From: Gammaproteobacteria bacterium
GTDB taxonomy: Bacteria > Pseudomonadota > Gammaproteobacteria > Chromatiales > Chromatiaceae
Reading direction: 5' to 3'
Assembly (NCBI GenBank): GCA_024644505.1
Contig: JAHEHQ010000094.1
Location: forward strand, 1-8,763
DNA: 8,763 nt
How positions within the stretch are numbered: the stretch's first letter is position 1; each line of letters begins with the position of its first letter. This document shows positions 1-6,402 of the stretch, in pieces. Made by a program: the position numbers and the translations under genes. The notes under the pieces are model-generated. The model saw only the letters and a program-made list of their open reading frames with translations. It did not search any database and was not told the origin of the DNA.

Positions 1-796
1 AGAAATCATCACCAAAGATGTACAGACTGATCTTTTTGTCCGGCGCATAGAACCGGCGGATCGCGGCTTCGATCCCCTCCACCGGGCTGGAGTTGCTGAA
101 CGGCGCCCAGTCCTGGAGCCGTCGGAGGATCGCCCGGCGCCTGACCGGCGTATCCGTTATCCAGCGACCCTGGTACTGGGAAAACATGTACTCACCCATG
201 TCGTTGAGTACCTGGATGCCTTTCACCCTGGGATAGATCTCCAGTACCTCCGACACCTTGTTGCGCACCAGGCGCCAGGCATGCTGCTGCATGGAACCCG
301 AGGTATCGATAATGAATATGATGTACTCACTGTCCACCGGGACGCCGCCGATCGTGGCGTCCCCGATGGGGCGTCGATAAGTCGATCCCAGCAGCCGCTT
401 CTGCTCCTCGCTGAGCCGCTGGCGGGCCAGCGCCATCTGTCTTTCGATAGTGGTCTGGGCCTCCAGTTCGAGTCTGGACGCCGCGTACCGGCCCTCGATG
501 CTCGACATCTCCCCCTGCAGCCGGGCCAGTTTCTCCAACACCTCGGACAGCTGCTTGCGACGGGCCTCGAGGTCCCGGTTGAGAATCTCCCGTTCCCCCC
601 TTATTTCCTGCAGCTGGATCTCCAGTTCCCTGACCAACCCGCTGAGGTCCGTGTGGCTCTGCTCCAGCACGAAGGGCTCTGCCACCTTGACGATGACCAG
701 AAGCAGGATGATGGCACCGAATCCACAGGAAACCACGTCCAGGAAGGAGAGATTGAAGATCTCGATGGGACGTCTGCGCTGACTCTTCAGGCTCAC
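1..796 (-). CDS. Membrane-anchored vWA protein with MotB/TolR-like N-terminus (first copy, 3' end outside window)
   Basis: 265 codons are visible; the C-terminus lies beyond base 1. The start is a GTG at 796 that overlaps the upstream TGA by four bases (GTGA). An AAGGA site six bases before it supports this start and suggests translational coupling. A basic N-terminus (KSQRRR) leads into one membrane helix at about residues 16-37 with the pattern FNLSFLD..SCGFGA. Asp20 lies where TolR/ExbD/MotB carry their ion-coupling aspartate. Residues about 43-135 are charged heptad-like helix, probably coiled coil. A vWA domain begins near residue 155: DTSGS at 164-168 is the first metal-site (MIDAS) motif, SNSS at about 234-237 replaces the usual Thr loop, and GDD at 262-264 is the likely third loop. 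The Asp-helix motif marks it as a paralogue of the gene just upstream. Likely role: inner-membrane stator partner with a periplasmic vWA head. The fold is confident; the function is inferred. Confidence 0.85.
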   Translation of the reverse strand, partial: MSLKSQRRRPIEIFNLSFLDVVSCGFGAIILLLVIVKVAEPFVLEQSHTDLSGLVRELEIQLQEIRGEREILNRDLEARRKQLSEVLEKLARLQGEMSSIEGRYAASRLELEAQTTIERQMALARQRLSEEQKRLLGSTYRRPIGDATIGGVPVDSEYIIFIIDTSGSMQQHAWRLVRNKVSEVLEIYPRVKGIQVLNDMGEYMFSQYQGRWITDTPVRRRAILRRLQDWAPFSNSSPVEGIEAAIRRFYAPDKKISLYIFGDDF

Positions 797-1887
797 GGCC
801 AATCCTTCGATGGCGTGAGAAAAGCGCCTCCGCTGAGCACCGCAAGCTGCCAGAAAGCGGCGGCGGCGTAGGCATCGCCCTCCATGGGCAGCAATATGGT
901 GTTCACCGGCACACCCTTGGGCCTTTGTTTTACCGCCTTCTCAAAAAGGGCGAGGCGTTCCTCTGCCGAGACAGTGGTTCTTTTCGGTTTTTCCCGGCCC
1001 TGGGTCGGCAACCCGTCTGTGATCAGCAGGATGTTGTCCGGTGCCGGTTTGAATTCCCCGGCGGCACTGAAGGCCCGGTGCAGGCTGGTACCGCCCCGGG
1101 GAATGCGTTGTCTGAGCCGCTTCACGGCCTTGTCCAGAAGCTGGATGTCGCCGGCCTCGAACCACCCGCCCGCACGCTCCCCGAGCACAGGTTCGGCACG
1201 GGTATTGAACGCCACTATCTGGTACTTGGCGGTCGCCGGCAGATTGGCCACGAGCCACTCCACCATCGCCAGCGCTCTCTGCCATTTTGCCGAACCACGC
1301 CTGACCTCATCCCCCATGTTGCGCATGCGGATGACATTGACAATGGTCTCGTCCAGCATGCTGGCGGATGCATCCACCAGTATCAGGATCCGCTGCCCGC
1401 CCATTTTCAGGCCTGTCAGATACTGGCGGTCGCCCTCCCCCAGAAACTGCCGGACCTTTGAGCCCTCCGCCCGTTCGGCCCTGGCCTCCGCACCCAGACG
1501 CCGGTTCTCTTCGTCCAGATTCTTCAGATCGGACTTGAGCTTATTTACATCCTGGATTCGGGCCAGGGTCTGCGCATCGTAGCGCGACAGCTCCTGCTGC
1601 TTCTGCTCCAGGTTCTCTATCACCCGCTCGGAGCGGCCCTGGGTTTGAACCAGCTCATCTTCGGTCTCGGCAATACTGTTTTTGACGACCGCCAGATCCC
1701 GCAGGGCATCCTCCACCGAGGTCTCCAGCAGCGATACCTCGGAGCGCAGGTCATCCTGGTACTGCTTGCGCGCCTTGACCGTGTCCGTGTTGAGTATCAG
1801 CACCAGCAACACCACGGCCCCGAACCCACAGAACATGATATCGAGGAAGGAGAGATTGAATGGGGATATGGCGCGACGCTTTCTCAT
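793..1887 (-). CDS. Membrane-anchored vWA protein with MotB/TolR-like N-terminus (second copy, complete)
   Basis: 364 residues from an ATG 17 bases after the TGA of the channel gene; I see no clear ribosome site, so it may depend on coupled translation. The N-terminus MRKRR is followed by one helix at about 15-33 containing FNLSFLD, then CGFGA. Asp16 matches the position of the proton/sodium-binding Asp of TolR, ExbD and MotB. Residues about 38-145 are a long charged coiled coil. The vWA domain (about 165-364) has a full MIDAS set: DASAS at 172-176, Thr267 in a GGTS loop and Asp291 in a TDG loop, so divalent metal binding is expected. No OmpA-like peptidoglycan-binding domain is present. It sits between the MotA/TolQ-like gene and its own paralogue, which fits a stator heterocomplex. 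The topology (N-terminus inside, vWA in the periplasm) is inferred from the basic N-terminus. A plain vWA surface protein is the alternative. Confidence 0.9.
   Translation of the reverse strand: MRKRRAISPFNLSFLDIMFCGFGAVVLLVLILNTDTVKARKQYQDDLRSEVSLLETSVEDALRDLAVVKNSIAETEDELVQTQGRSERVIENLEQKQQELSRYDAQTLARIQDVNKLKSDLKNLDEENRRLGAEARAERAEGSKVRQFLGEGDRQYLTGLKMGGQRILILVDASASMLDETIVNVIRMRNMGDEVRRGSAKWQRALAMVEWLVANLPATAKYQIVAFNTRAEPVLGERAGGWFEAGDIQLLDKAVKRLRQRIPRGGTSLHRAFSAAGEFKPAPDNILLITDGLPTQGREKPKRTTVSAEERLALFEKAVKQRPKGVPVNTILLPMEGDAYAAAAFWQLAVLSGGAFLTPSKDWP
803..807 (-). promoter_or_regulatory. Ribosome binding site of the first-copy vWA gene (GTG start)
   Basis: AAGGA on the minus strand, six bases before the GTG at 796 and inside the end of the preceding vWA gene. 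It decides the GTG start and, with the GTGA overlap, points to coupled translation of the two vWA proteins. Confidence 0.7.
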
Positions 1888-1904
1888 AAAACGTTAAACG
1901 GGAT

Positions 1905-2687
1905 TCAGATCTTGAGTCGCCGCACAAACCATTGATCCACATAACGCTCCGTATCCAGCACAAGCCTGTCCTGCATCAGCTGCAACTGGTGGATGAAAAA
2001 CATCAGGATAATGCTGATGACCAGAGCGATGAAGGTGGAGTTGAAGGCCACACCCAGAGACTGGGTAACCCCTGTAATGTCACCCTCTACCGCACGGTGT
2101 GCCTGGCCCAGGGCATCACCGATACCCCGCACGGTGCCGATGAACCCGACCGAGGGGATGGCCCATGCGATATATCGGATGATGGAAAGTTCTGACTCCA
2201 GGCGTTCCGCCTCGGATTCGCAAACGTTGCGGGCGGCCGTGGAAACGTCCTGGACGCTGTTGGTCGCGCCGAAGCGCTCCACCGCCGTGAGCATGGCCCT
2301 TGGCAACAGGGCCCTCTGCGCCGCGGCCGGAAGTGACTGCAGTCGATGGGACAGCGCCTTCAGGTCCTCGCGACCGATGGGCATATCCGCCGGCAGCCCG
2401 AGCAGGTCCTTTACCAGGAGTGTCTGTTGTCGGGAGACCGACAGGCCCTTGTAACCCAGGATGAACATCGCCCAGATCATCAGCACGAAGCAGGCCTCCT
2501 GCTCATAGTCACGCAGCACGACATAGATGGATCGCTGCTCAATATGGGTGCTGTCGGCCTGCATCATCGCCCTTTCAGCCTCCATATGCACCTGAGCATT
2601 GGGCCGAATCAGGGTGACGTAGAGGGCGTGCACCAGAATGAAGGCAATCAGCAGGGCGAACACCTGATAGACGAATTCGTTGCGCAA
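1905..2687 (-). CDS. MotA/TolQ/ExbB family proton-channel subunit
   Basis: 260 residues starting at a TTG with GAGGAG seven bases upstream. The family forms inner-membrane rings that let protons or sodium ions drive a partner (MotB, TolR or ExbD). Four hydrophobic segments are visible: about 7-27, 66-84, 169-190 and 213-234. A polar loop of about 85 residues (85-168), expected to be cytoplasmic, separates the second from the third. The third carries the family signature as IPSVGFIGTVRGIG (177-190), and the fourth reads LGVAFNSTFIALVIS. Thr185 and Thr218 sit where ExbB/TolQ have channel-lining threonines. The N-terminal extra helix gives a MotA-like count of four rather than the three of TolQ. 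It lies 18 bases after the small exported protein and 17 bases before the vWA genes, whose membrane aspartates make them the natural partners. Whether it uses H+ or Na+ cannot be told. Confidence 0.92.
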   Translation of the reverse strand: MRNEFVYQVFALLIAFILVHALYVTLIRPNAQVHMEAERAMMQADSTHIEQRSIYVVLRDYEQEACFVLMIWAMFILGYKGLSVSRQQTLLVKDLLGLPADMPIGREDLKALSHRLQSLPAAAQRALLPRAMLTAVERFGATNSVQDVSTAARNVCESEAERLESELSIIRYIAWAIPSVGFIGTVRGIGDALGQAHRAVEGDITGVTQSLGVAFNSTFIALVISIILMFFIHQLQLMQDRLVLDTERYVDQWFVRRLKI

Positions 2688-2694
2688 TGGTTGG

Positions 2695-2700
2695 CTCCTC
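2695..2700 (-). promoter_or_regulatory. Ribosome binding site of the MotA/TolQ/ExbB-like gene (TTG start)
   Basis: GAGGAG on the minus strand, seven bases before the TTG at 2687, in the 18-base gap after the small exported protein. It is the strongest ribosome site in the window and fixes a non-ATG start. Confidence 0.8.
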
Positions 2701-2705
2701 GATCC

Positions 2706-2957
2706 TCATATATCGACGGGGAAAGAGACCGCGCTGTCGGCACTGATCTCCTCACTGGGGGTGAACTTGCGGGGTGTCCGGAGGGGTTGGGGGTTCTTAC
2801 CTTCTTGGGACTGGGTCTGAAGCGGTTCCTTCTCCGGGCGTTTCTCCACGGGCGGTTCCACCTTGTCATCCGCGGACCAAACAGGGAAGGCAAGACAGAC
2901 GAATATCATCAGGGTCAGATATCGCTGGATGAACATGGCCTTACGTTCAAATTGCAT
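2706..2957 (-). CDS. Small exported proline/charge-rich protein, unknown function
   Basis: 83 residues when started at the ATG at 2957. The open frame runs up to an ATG at 3050, but that extension lies inside the end of the aldolase-like gene and begins with a sequence unlike a signal. A second candidate is the ATG at 2936, which puts AAGG too close to the start. From 2957 the protein has a basic n-region, a hydrophobic core (YLTLMIFVCLAFPV) and a likely cut after VWS, giving a mature chain of about 57 residues. That chain is rich in Pro, Glu and Lys and ends in PSEEISADSAVSFPVDI. I do not recognise a domain; the hydrophobic end after a disordered stretch looks like a docking peptide. Its place directly ahead of the channel gene suggests it belongs to that complex in the periplasm. 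The reading frame is credible because the signal peptide and gene spacing agree. Confidence 0.72.
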   Translation of the reverse strand: MQFERKAMFIQRYLTLMIFVCLAFPVWSADDKVEPPVEKRPEKEPLQTQSQEGKNPQPLRTPRKFTPSEEISADSAVSFPVDI

Positions 2958-3000
2958 TTTTAACTGTCCGGTCATTTCGACAATCGGCTGAAAAAGTATA

Positions 3001-3924
3001 TCAGCCCCGCTCTCGCCGCATCTCGAATCCCACCCGCCACAACCTTTCATGCAGCATCTCCGCAGCCTCCTCCGCCATCCTGATCAACGGCGGTCGCACG
3101 TTGCGCCAGTCCGGATCTTCGGTGAATCGGCTCATCTGCTGCTTCAGTCCCGGTATCAGGGGAAAGGCTTGAAAAACATCCCGGACCCGGGTCGCAACTG
3201 CCTGGAGTTCATCGGCACCGGGACCTTCCCGGTTCTCGAAAACCCTGCAGATCCCGGCCGGATTGACGTTTCCGGTAGCGGTAATACAACCGGCGCCGCC
3301 GCCGCGCAACGTCGCGAGCAGAAAATTTTCGGAACCGGAGAAAACGGCAAAACCGGGAAACTCCCGGAGCAGGTCCCGGGTATTGTTCCAGTCGCCAGAA
3401 CTGTCCTTGATGCCCACGACGGTATCGGGAAAGCCCTTGATCAGCCGGCCGATCAACCCAAGGGATATCGGAACCCGGGCAATCGGCGGTATATGGTAGA
3501 GATACAGCCGCAGCGCCTCGCTGCCCACCTGCTGAATCACCTCCGCGTAAGCGGCATACAGGCCCTCGTCGCTCACGTCCTTGTAATAAAAGGGCGGCAG
3601 CATCAGCACCCCGGCACACCCCAGCGCCACCGCATGACGGGTGAGTCGGACGTTATCCGGCAGGGCGCAGGTGCCGGTCCCGGGCATGAGCCGCTCCGTG
3701 GGTATTCCCGAATCCACCAGGAACTCCAGTAATTCGATGCGCTCTTCCACCGACAGGGAGTTTGCCTCGCCGGTGGTGCCGAAGACCGCCAGCCCCGCCA
3801 CACCCTGCTCCAGCAGCCAGCGACAGTGTTCGAGAAAGGCCGGGCGGTTGACGCTCAGATCCGGGTGGAAGGGTGTCAGAGCGGGTACCAATACGCCTTT
3901 GAATAGAGATGGGGGTTCTTTCAT
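3001..3924 (-). CDS. Dihydrodipicolinate synthase / N-acetylneuraminate lyase superfamily aldolase-like enzyme
   Basis: 307 residues from the ATG at 3924, which has GGAAG nine bases upstream; a GTG at 3930 would add two residues. The length (about 300) and whole sequence fit the (beta/alpha)8 class I pyruvate-dependent aldolase fold. Visible marks are the pyruvate-carboxylate loop GTTGEANSLS (49-58), LPPFYY (109-114), the catalytic-type Tyr143 in LYHIP, and the Schiff-base Lys173 in VGIKDSSGD. In true DapA the Tyr motif continues as YNVPSRTG, with an Arg that binds the semialdehyde carboxylate. Here it reads YHIPPIARVPI with Ile at that position, so a role in lysine synthesis is doubtful and the aldehyde partner is unknown. 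It should be a cytoplasmic enzyme making or splitting a pyruvate adduct. It interrupts a run of envelope genes, after a 99-base gap, and its stop lies 43 bases before the small exported protein. Confidence 0.93.
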   Translation of the reverse strand: MKEPPSLFKGVLVPALTPFHPDLSVNRPAFLEHCRWLLEQGVAGLAVFGTTGEANSLSVEERIELLEFLVDSGIPTERLMPGTGTCALPDNVRLTRHAVALGCAGVLMLPPFYYKDVSDEGLYAAYAEVIQQVGSEALRLYLYHIPPIARVPISLGLIGRLIKGFPDTVVGIKDSSGDWNNTRDLLREFPGFAVFSGSENFLLATLRGGGAGCITATGNVNPAGICRVFENREGPGADELQAVATRVRDVFQAFPLIPGLKQQMSRFTEDPDWRNVRPPLIRMAEEAAEMLHERLWRVGFEMRRERG

Positions 3925-4023
3925 TTCCACATTCTTCCAACAATCTTCACATTAAGTTACTAGTAAAGAGTGGAGCATCCGGGAATCCCGACATGAGTCA
4001 AGGCCTGCCGGTAACCCGGTGCT
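3925..4023 (-). other. Intergenic gap before the aldolase-like gene, with a short palindrome and a weak promoter candidate
   Basis: This is the longest non-coding stretch in the window. On the minus strand it holds TTGACT (3996-4001) as a possible -35 box, but the hexamer 17 bases downstream (ATGCTC) is a poor -10 box. An 11-base perfect inverted repeat (CGGGA-T-TCCCG, 3980-3990) lies between them and could be an operator. No T-rich terminator hairpin follows the upstream stop. An internal promoter for the aldolase gene is possible, not shown. Confidence 0.3.
3934..3938 (-). promoter_or_regulatory. Ribosome binding site of the aldolase-like gene
   Basis: GGAAG on the minus strand, nine bases before the ATG at 3924 but only three before the in-frame GTG at 3930. 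The spacing favours the ATG. Confidence 0.5.
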
Positions 4024-6402
4024 TCACCTCGTATATCTGGCAATCCGAAACCCGAGATCATCACGAGGCCGCTCACTGTAATCCCGGTAGCTCATCCGCA
4101 GTTCCGAGATACCGGAATCCCGCCAGCTGGAACCTCTCACCACATGGTGGCGACCCTCCCCTGGTCCCAAGGGGTCCACAGCCTCCCGCGCAGCTCCATT
4201 CGGATAGACCGAGTAGTAATCCTGAACCCACTCCGCCACATTGCCATCCATATCGTGCAGACCAATGGGGTTGGGGGCAAAGCCCCCTACAGGCGCGCTG
4301 ACGGCATGACCATCCTGGTAATCCTCCAGGATCAGGGGCAGAAGAGGAGCCGCGGCGGCATCGGCATAATTGCCCTGTATCCGAACCGGGGGAAACTGTT
4401 CGTCTGACCAGGGATAGCGTGCAGGGCCGTCGCGTCCAGCGAACCGCGCCGTGTAGGCCCACTCCGCCTCGGTGGGCAGACGATACCCGGTTGTCACGGG
4501 ACGTATCAGCTGCATTTTTCCGTTTTCTTGCCGATAAGCCGCGGGAAGACCCTCGCGTTTGCTCAGCCAGTTCAGATAGCGTGCGGCATCGTCCCAACCT
4601 ACATTGACCACGGGCTGATCATCACCGTTCAGGCTGAATCCCTGCGCCGATCCGGAACTGTGGGTCGGCCGGAACCGTCGAAACTCGCCATTGGTCACCT
4701 CCCGTGGGCCGATCAGAAACGGTCGGGTCAAACGCACCTTTCGAAGGTTCTCGTTGGCCCTGCGGCCCGGTTCGCGGCGTGAGGCTCCCATGGTGAAGGG
4801 ACCGGTGGATGCTACAGGCTTCAGTCCGGTGCCGGAGGAAATCCCACGGGGCTTTGTTGTTTCATGTCCCCCACCGTCCGGCTGCAGCACCACGCTGACC
4901 GTGCGGCTGATCCCTGGACTCGGTGTCACAGTGCCCTTGTATGGGCGGTACCCCGGTTTACGTATCTCGATCCGATGGGGAACGGCAGGCAGTTTCAGGC
5001 GCGCGGTCGCCGGCCCCTGTGGTTTGCCGTTGAGGTCCAGAACGGCATCCACCGGCCTGCTGTCAAAAAAGACCACCCCATATTCCGGCTGCAACCGGAC
5101 CTCCAGTTCCAGCTCCTCCTCCGGCCTCAGTTCAACACTGCGTTTGGCCGGCCTGTGTCCGGCCAGCGTTATCTCTATCTGATGTTCCTCACCCGGTGAG
5201 ACCTGCAGCCGCAGCGGTGTGACACCCAGAAAAACACCGTCCAGGGTAACCGTGCCACCAACGGGTCTGGAGGTCAGATCGACAATACCGTCCGCCGGAA
5301 TCAGCGCAATCCTGGGGAGTTGCTGGTCCTCACCCGCCACTATCGTGACCGGGATCACCAGGGTCTTGTAACCGGACCTGACCAGTTCCAGATTATGGGT
5401 ACCGCTCATCAGCTCCAGGGTACCCGGCGTCTCTCCAAGCAGGGTACCCGACTCCATGATCTGCGCCCCATCCGGATCACTGGAAAGGGACAGCATCGCC
5501 CAATCGGGCTTCAATGCCAGATTCAGCCGCTGCTGTTGCCCCAGCCCCGCCATCTCCAGATCCATCTCAAGGGGCCTGTAGCGCGGCGCGGCCAATCTCA
5601 ACCCATAGCGCCCGGCCTCAAGTTCGTGATCGGACAAGGGGGTCTCACCAACCCTTACGTTGTCGACGAACACCTGTGCCCCCGCAGGGATCGACGCCAC
5701 GCTCAGCAGACCCGGCAGTTCCTGCAACCTCAAATCCAGGTTGAGCGGCTTCCCGAACTCCACCTCAACCTGCTCCCTGAGATCACGATAACCGGTATGG
5801 CTGGCGATCAGGGTGTAACTCCCCGGCAACAGCAGGGAGCGCCCGGACAGTTCAATCGCCGGAAACGTCCCTTTGAGAGACATGGCCTCCGGTTCCGGTT
5901 CGACCCGCAGGGCGACCGGCGTGGCCAACAGGACAAAGGCCGCCGCCGCGACCAGCAGAGCGAACAGGAAGGACAACAGCCATCTCAGGCCCCTTTTCCC
6001 GGGAGGCGTCGATGCCAAAAGAAGTTCATCCGGAGGCTTTTCGACCGAGGCCGGTGGTGGGGAGGCCGGTGGAATGACAACGCCCGCATCAGAGCGGCTA
6101 ACGTTGACCAGCACCCGGTCCCCCTCCACCTGCCATAGCACCAGGCTCTCCCCCACCTGGATGCGGTCTCCCGATTTTAACCAGGTGGACGTGGTCAATC
6201 GCTGATGGTTGTGCCATACAGGCGTGTCGCTGACCGCAGGCTGCACGAACGGGTGGCCCCGCTCCAACCCGATATGAAAGGCCGTACCGGACTGGTCCGG
6301 CAGCACCAGGGAACAGCCGTCTCCCCCGACCGACAGGGGATAGGCCGCTTCCTCGAGGGTCCGCTCCCCCGCGGCATCCCTTATGAGTGTCACCCTGCTC
6401 AA
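4024..6402 (-). CDS. FHA-like / transmembrane / PEGA-repeat / FGE-sulfatase-like fusion protein
   Basis: 792 residues from a TTG at 6402 that overlaps the previous stop (TTGA) and has GAGGAG five bases upstream; a TTG at 6417 lacks a ribosome site. Order: FHA-like domain (about 2-100; GGDGCSLVLPD and GDRIQVGE match FHA strands, but the usual Arg and phospho-binding Ser are not evident); proline-rich linker (about 110-135); membrane helix (139-165); a degenerate PEGA-like unit (about 166-230); four clear PEGA repeats starting near 231, 302, 372 and 442; FGE/SUMF1-like domain (about 530-792) with RLPTEAEWAYTAR, GNVAEWVQDYY, VRGSSWRDS and DLGFRIAR. The FGE-like part has no cysteine, so the copper-binding pair of genuine formylglycine-generating enzymes is missing and it is probably a binding module. 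The head should be cytoplasmic and the repeats and FGE-like domain periplasmic. Its role in the locus is inferred to be a scaffold that spans the inner membrane. Confidence 0.93.
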   Translation of the reverse strand: MSRVTLIRDAAGERTLEEAAYPLSVGGDGCSLVLPDQSGTAFHIGLERGHPFVQPAVSDTPVWHNHQRLTTSTWLKSGDRIQVGESLVLWQVEGDRVLVNVSRSDAGVVIPPASPPPASVEKPPDELLLASTPPGKRGLRWLLSFLFALLVAAAAFVLLATPVALRVEPEPEAMSLKGTFPAIELSGRSLLLPGSYTLIASHTGYRDLREQVEVEFGKPLNLDLRLQELPGLLSVASIPAGAQVFVDNVRVGETPLSDHELEAGRYGLRLAAPRYRPLEMDLEMAGLGQQQRLNLALKPDWAMLSLSSDPDGAQIMESGTLLGETPGTLELMSGTHNLELVRSGYKTLVIPVTIVAGEDQQLPRIALIPADGIVDLTSRPVGGTVTLDGVFLGVTPLRLQVSPGEEHQIEITLAGHRPAKRSVELRPEEELELEVRLQPEYGVVFFDSRPVDAVLDLNGKPQGPATARLKLPAVPHRIEIRKPGYRPYKGTVTPSPGISRTVSVVLQPDGGGHETTKPRGISSGTGLKPVASTGPFTMGASRREPGRRANENLRKVRLTRPFLIGPREVTNGEFRRFRPTHSSGSAQGFSLNGDDQPVVNVGWDDAARYLNWLSKREGLPAAYRQENGKMQLIRPVTTGYRLPTEAEWAYTARFAGRDGPARYPWSDEQFPPVRIQGNYADAAAAPLLPLILEDYQDGHAVSAPVGGFAPNPIGLHDMDGNVAEWVQDYYSVYPNGAAREAVDPLGPGEGRHHVVRGSSWRDSGISELRMSYRDYSERPRDDLGFRIARYTR
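4882..5712 (-). repeat. Four PEGA repeats of about 70 residues in the FGE-like fusion protein
   Basis: Each unit opens with a short beta strand and a turn (SVASIPAGAQVFVD; SLSSDPDGAQIMES; DLTSRPVGGTVTLD; FFDSRPVDAVLDLN), continues through G-TP or an equivalent turn and a GxH/Y strand, and closes with a GYRP/GHRP/GYKT-type motif. Starts near residues 231, 302, 372 and 442 give spacings of 71, 70 and 70. PEGA domains are small beta sandwiches usually found in surface or periplasmic proteins. DNA identity between units is low, so this is an old protein-level repeat. Confidence 0.8.

Noticed and set aside
1..2687. Zorya anti-phage system (ZorA/ZorB)
   Set aside because: ZorA is MotA-like and ZorB MotB-like, but ZorB ends in an OmpA-type domain and Zorya carries further effector genes. 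Here the partners end in vWA domains and no nuclease or helicase is seen.
2979..3010. Terminator hairpin at the end of the aldolase-like gene (GGCTGA / TCAGCC)
   Set aside because: The stem is only six pairs, overlaps the stop codon, has a nine-base loop, and no T-run follows it. The next gene begins within 45 bases.
2706..3050. Longer start (ATG at 3050) for the small exported protein
   Set aside because: It overlaps 50 bases of the aldolase-like gene and puts a non-signal sequence ahead of a clear signal peptide.
3001..3924. dapA (lysine biosynthesis)
   Set aside because: The Arg of the YNVPSRT motif is replaced and the neighbours have nothing to do with lysine, so the gene symbol is not assigned.
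4024..4815. Catalytic formylglycine-generating enzyme acting on a sulfatase
   Set aside because: The paired cysteines are absent and no sulfatase gene is present in the window.
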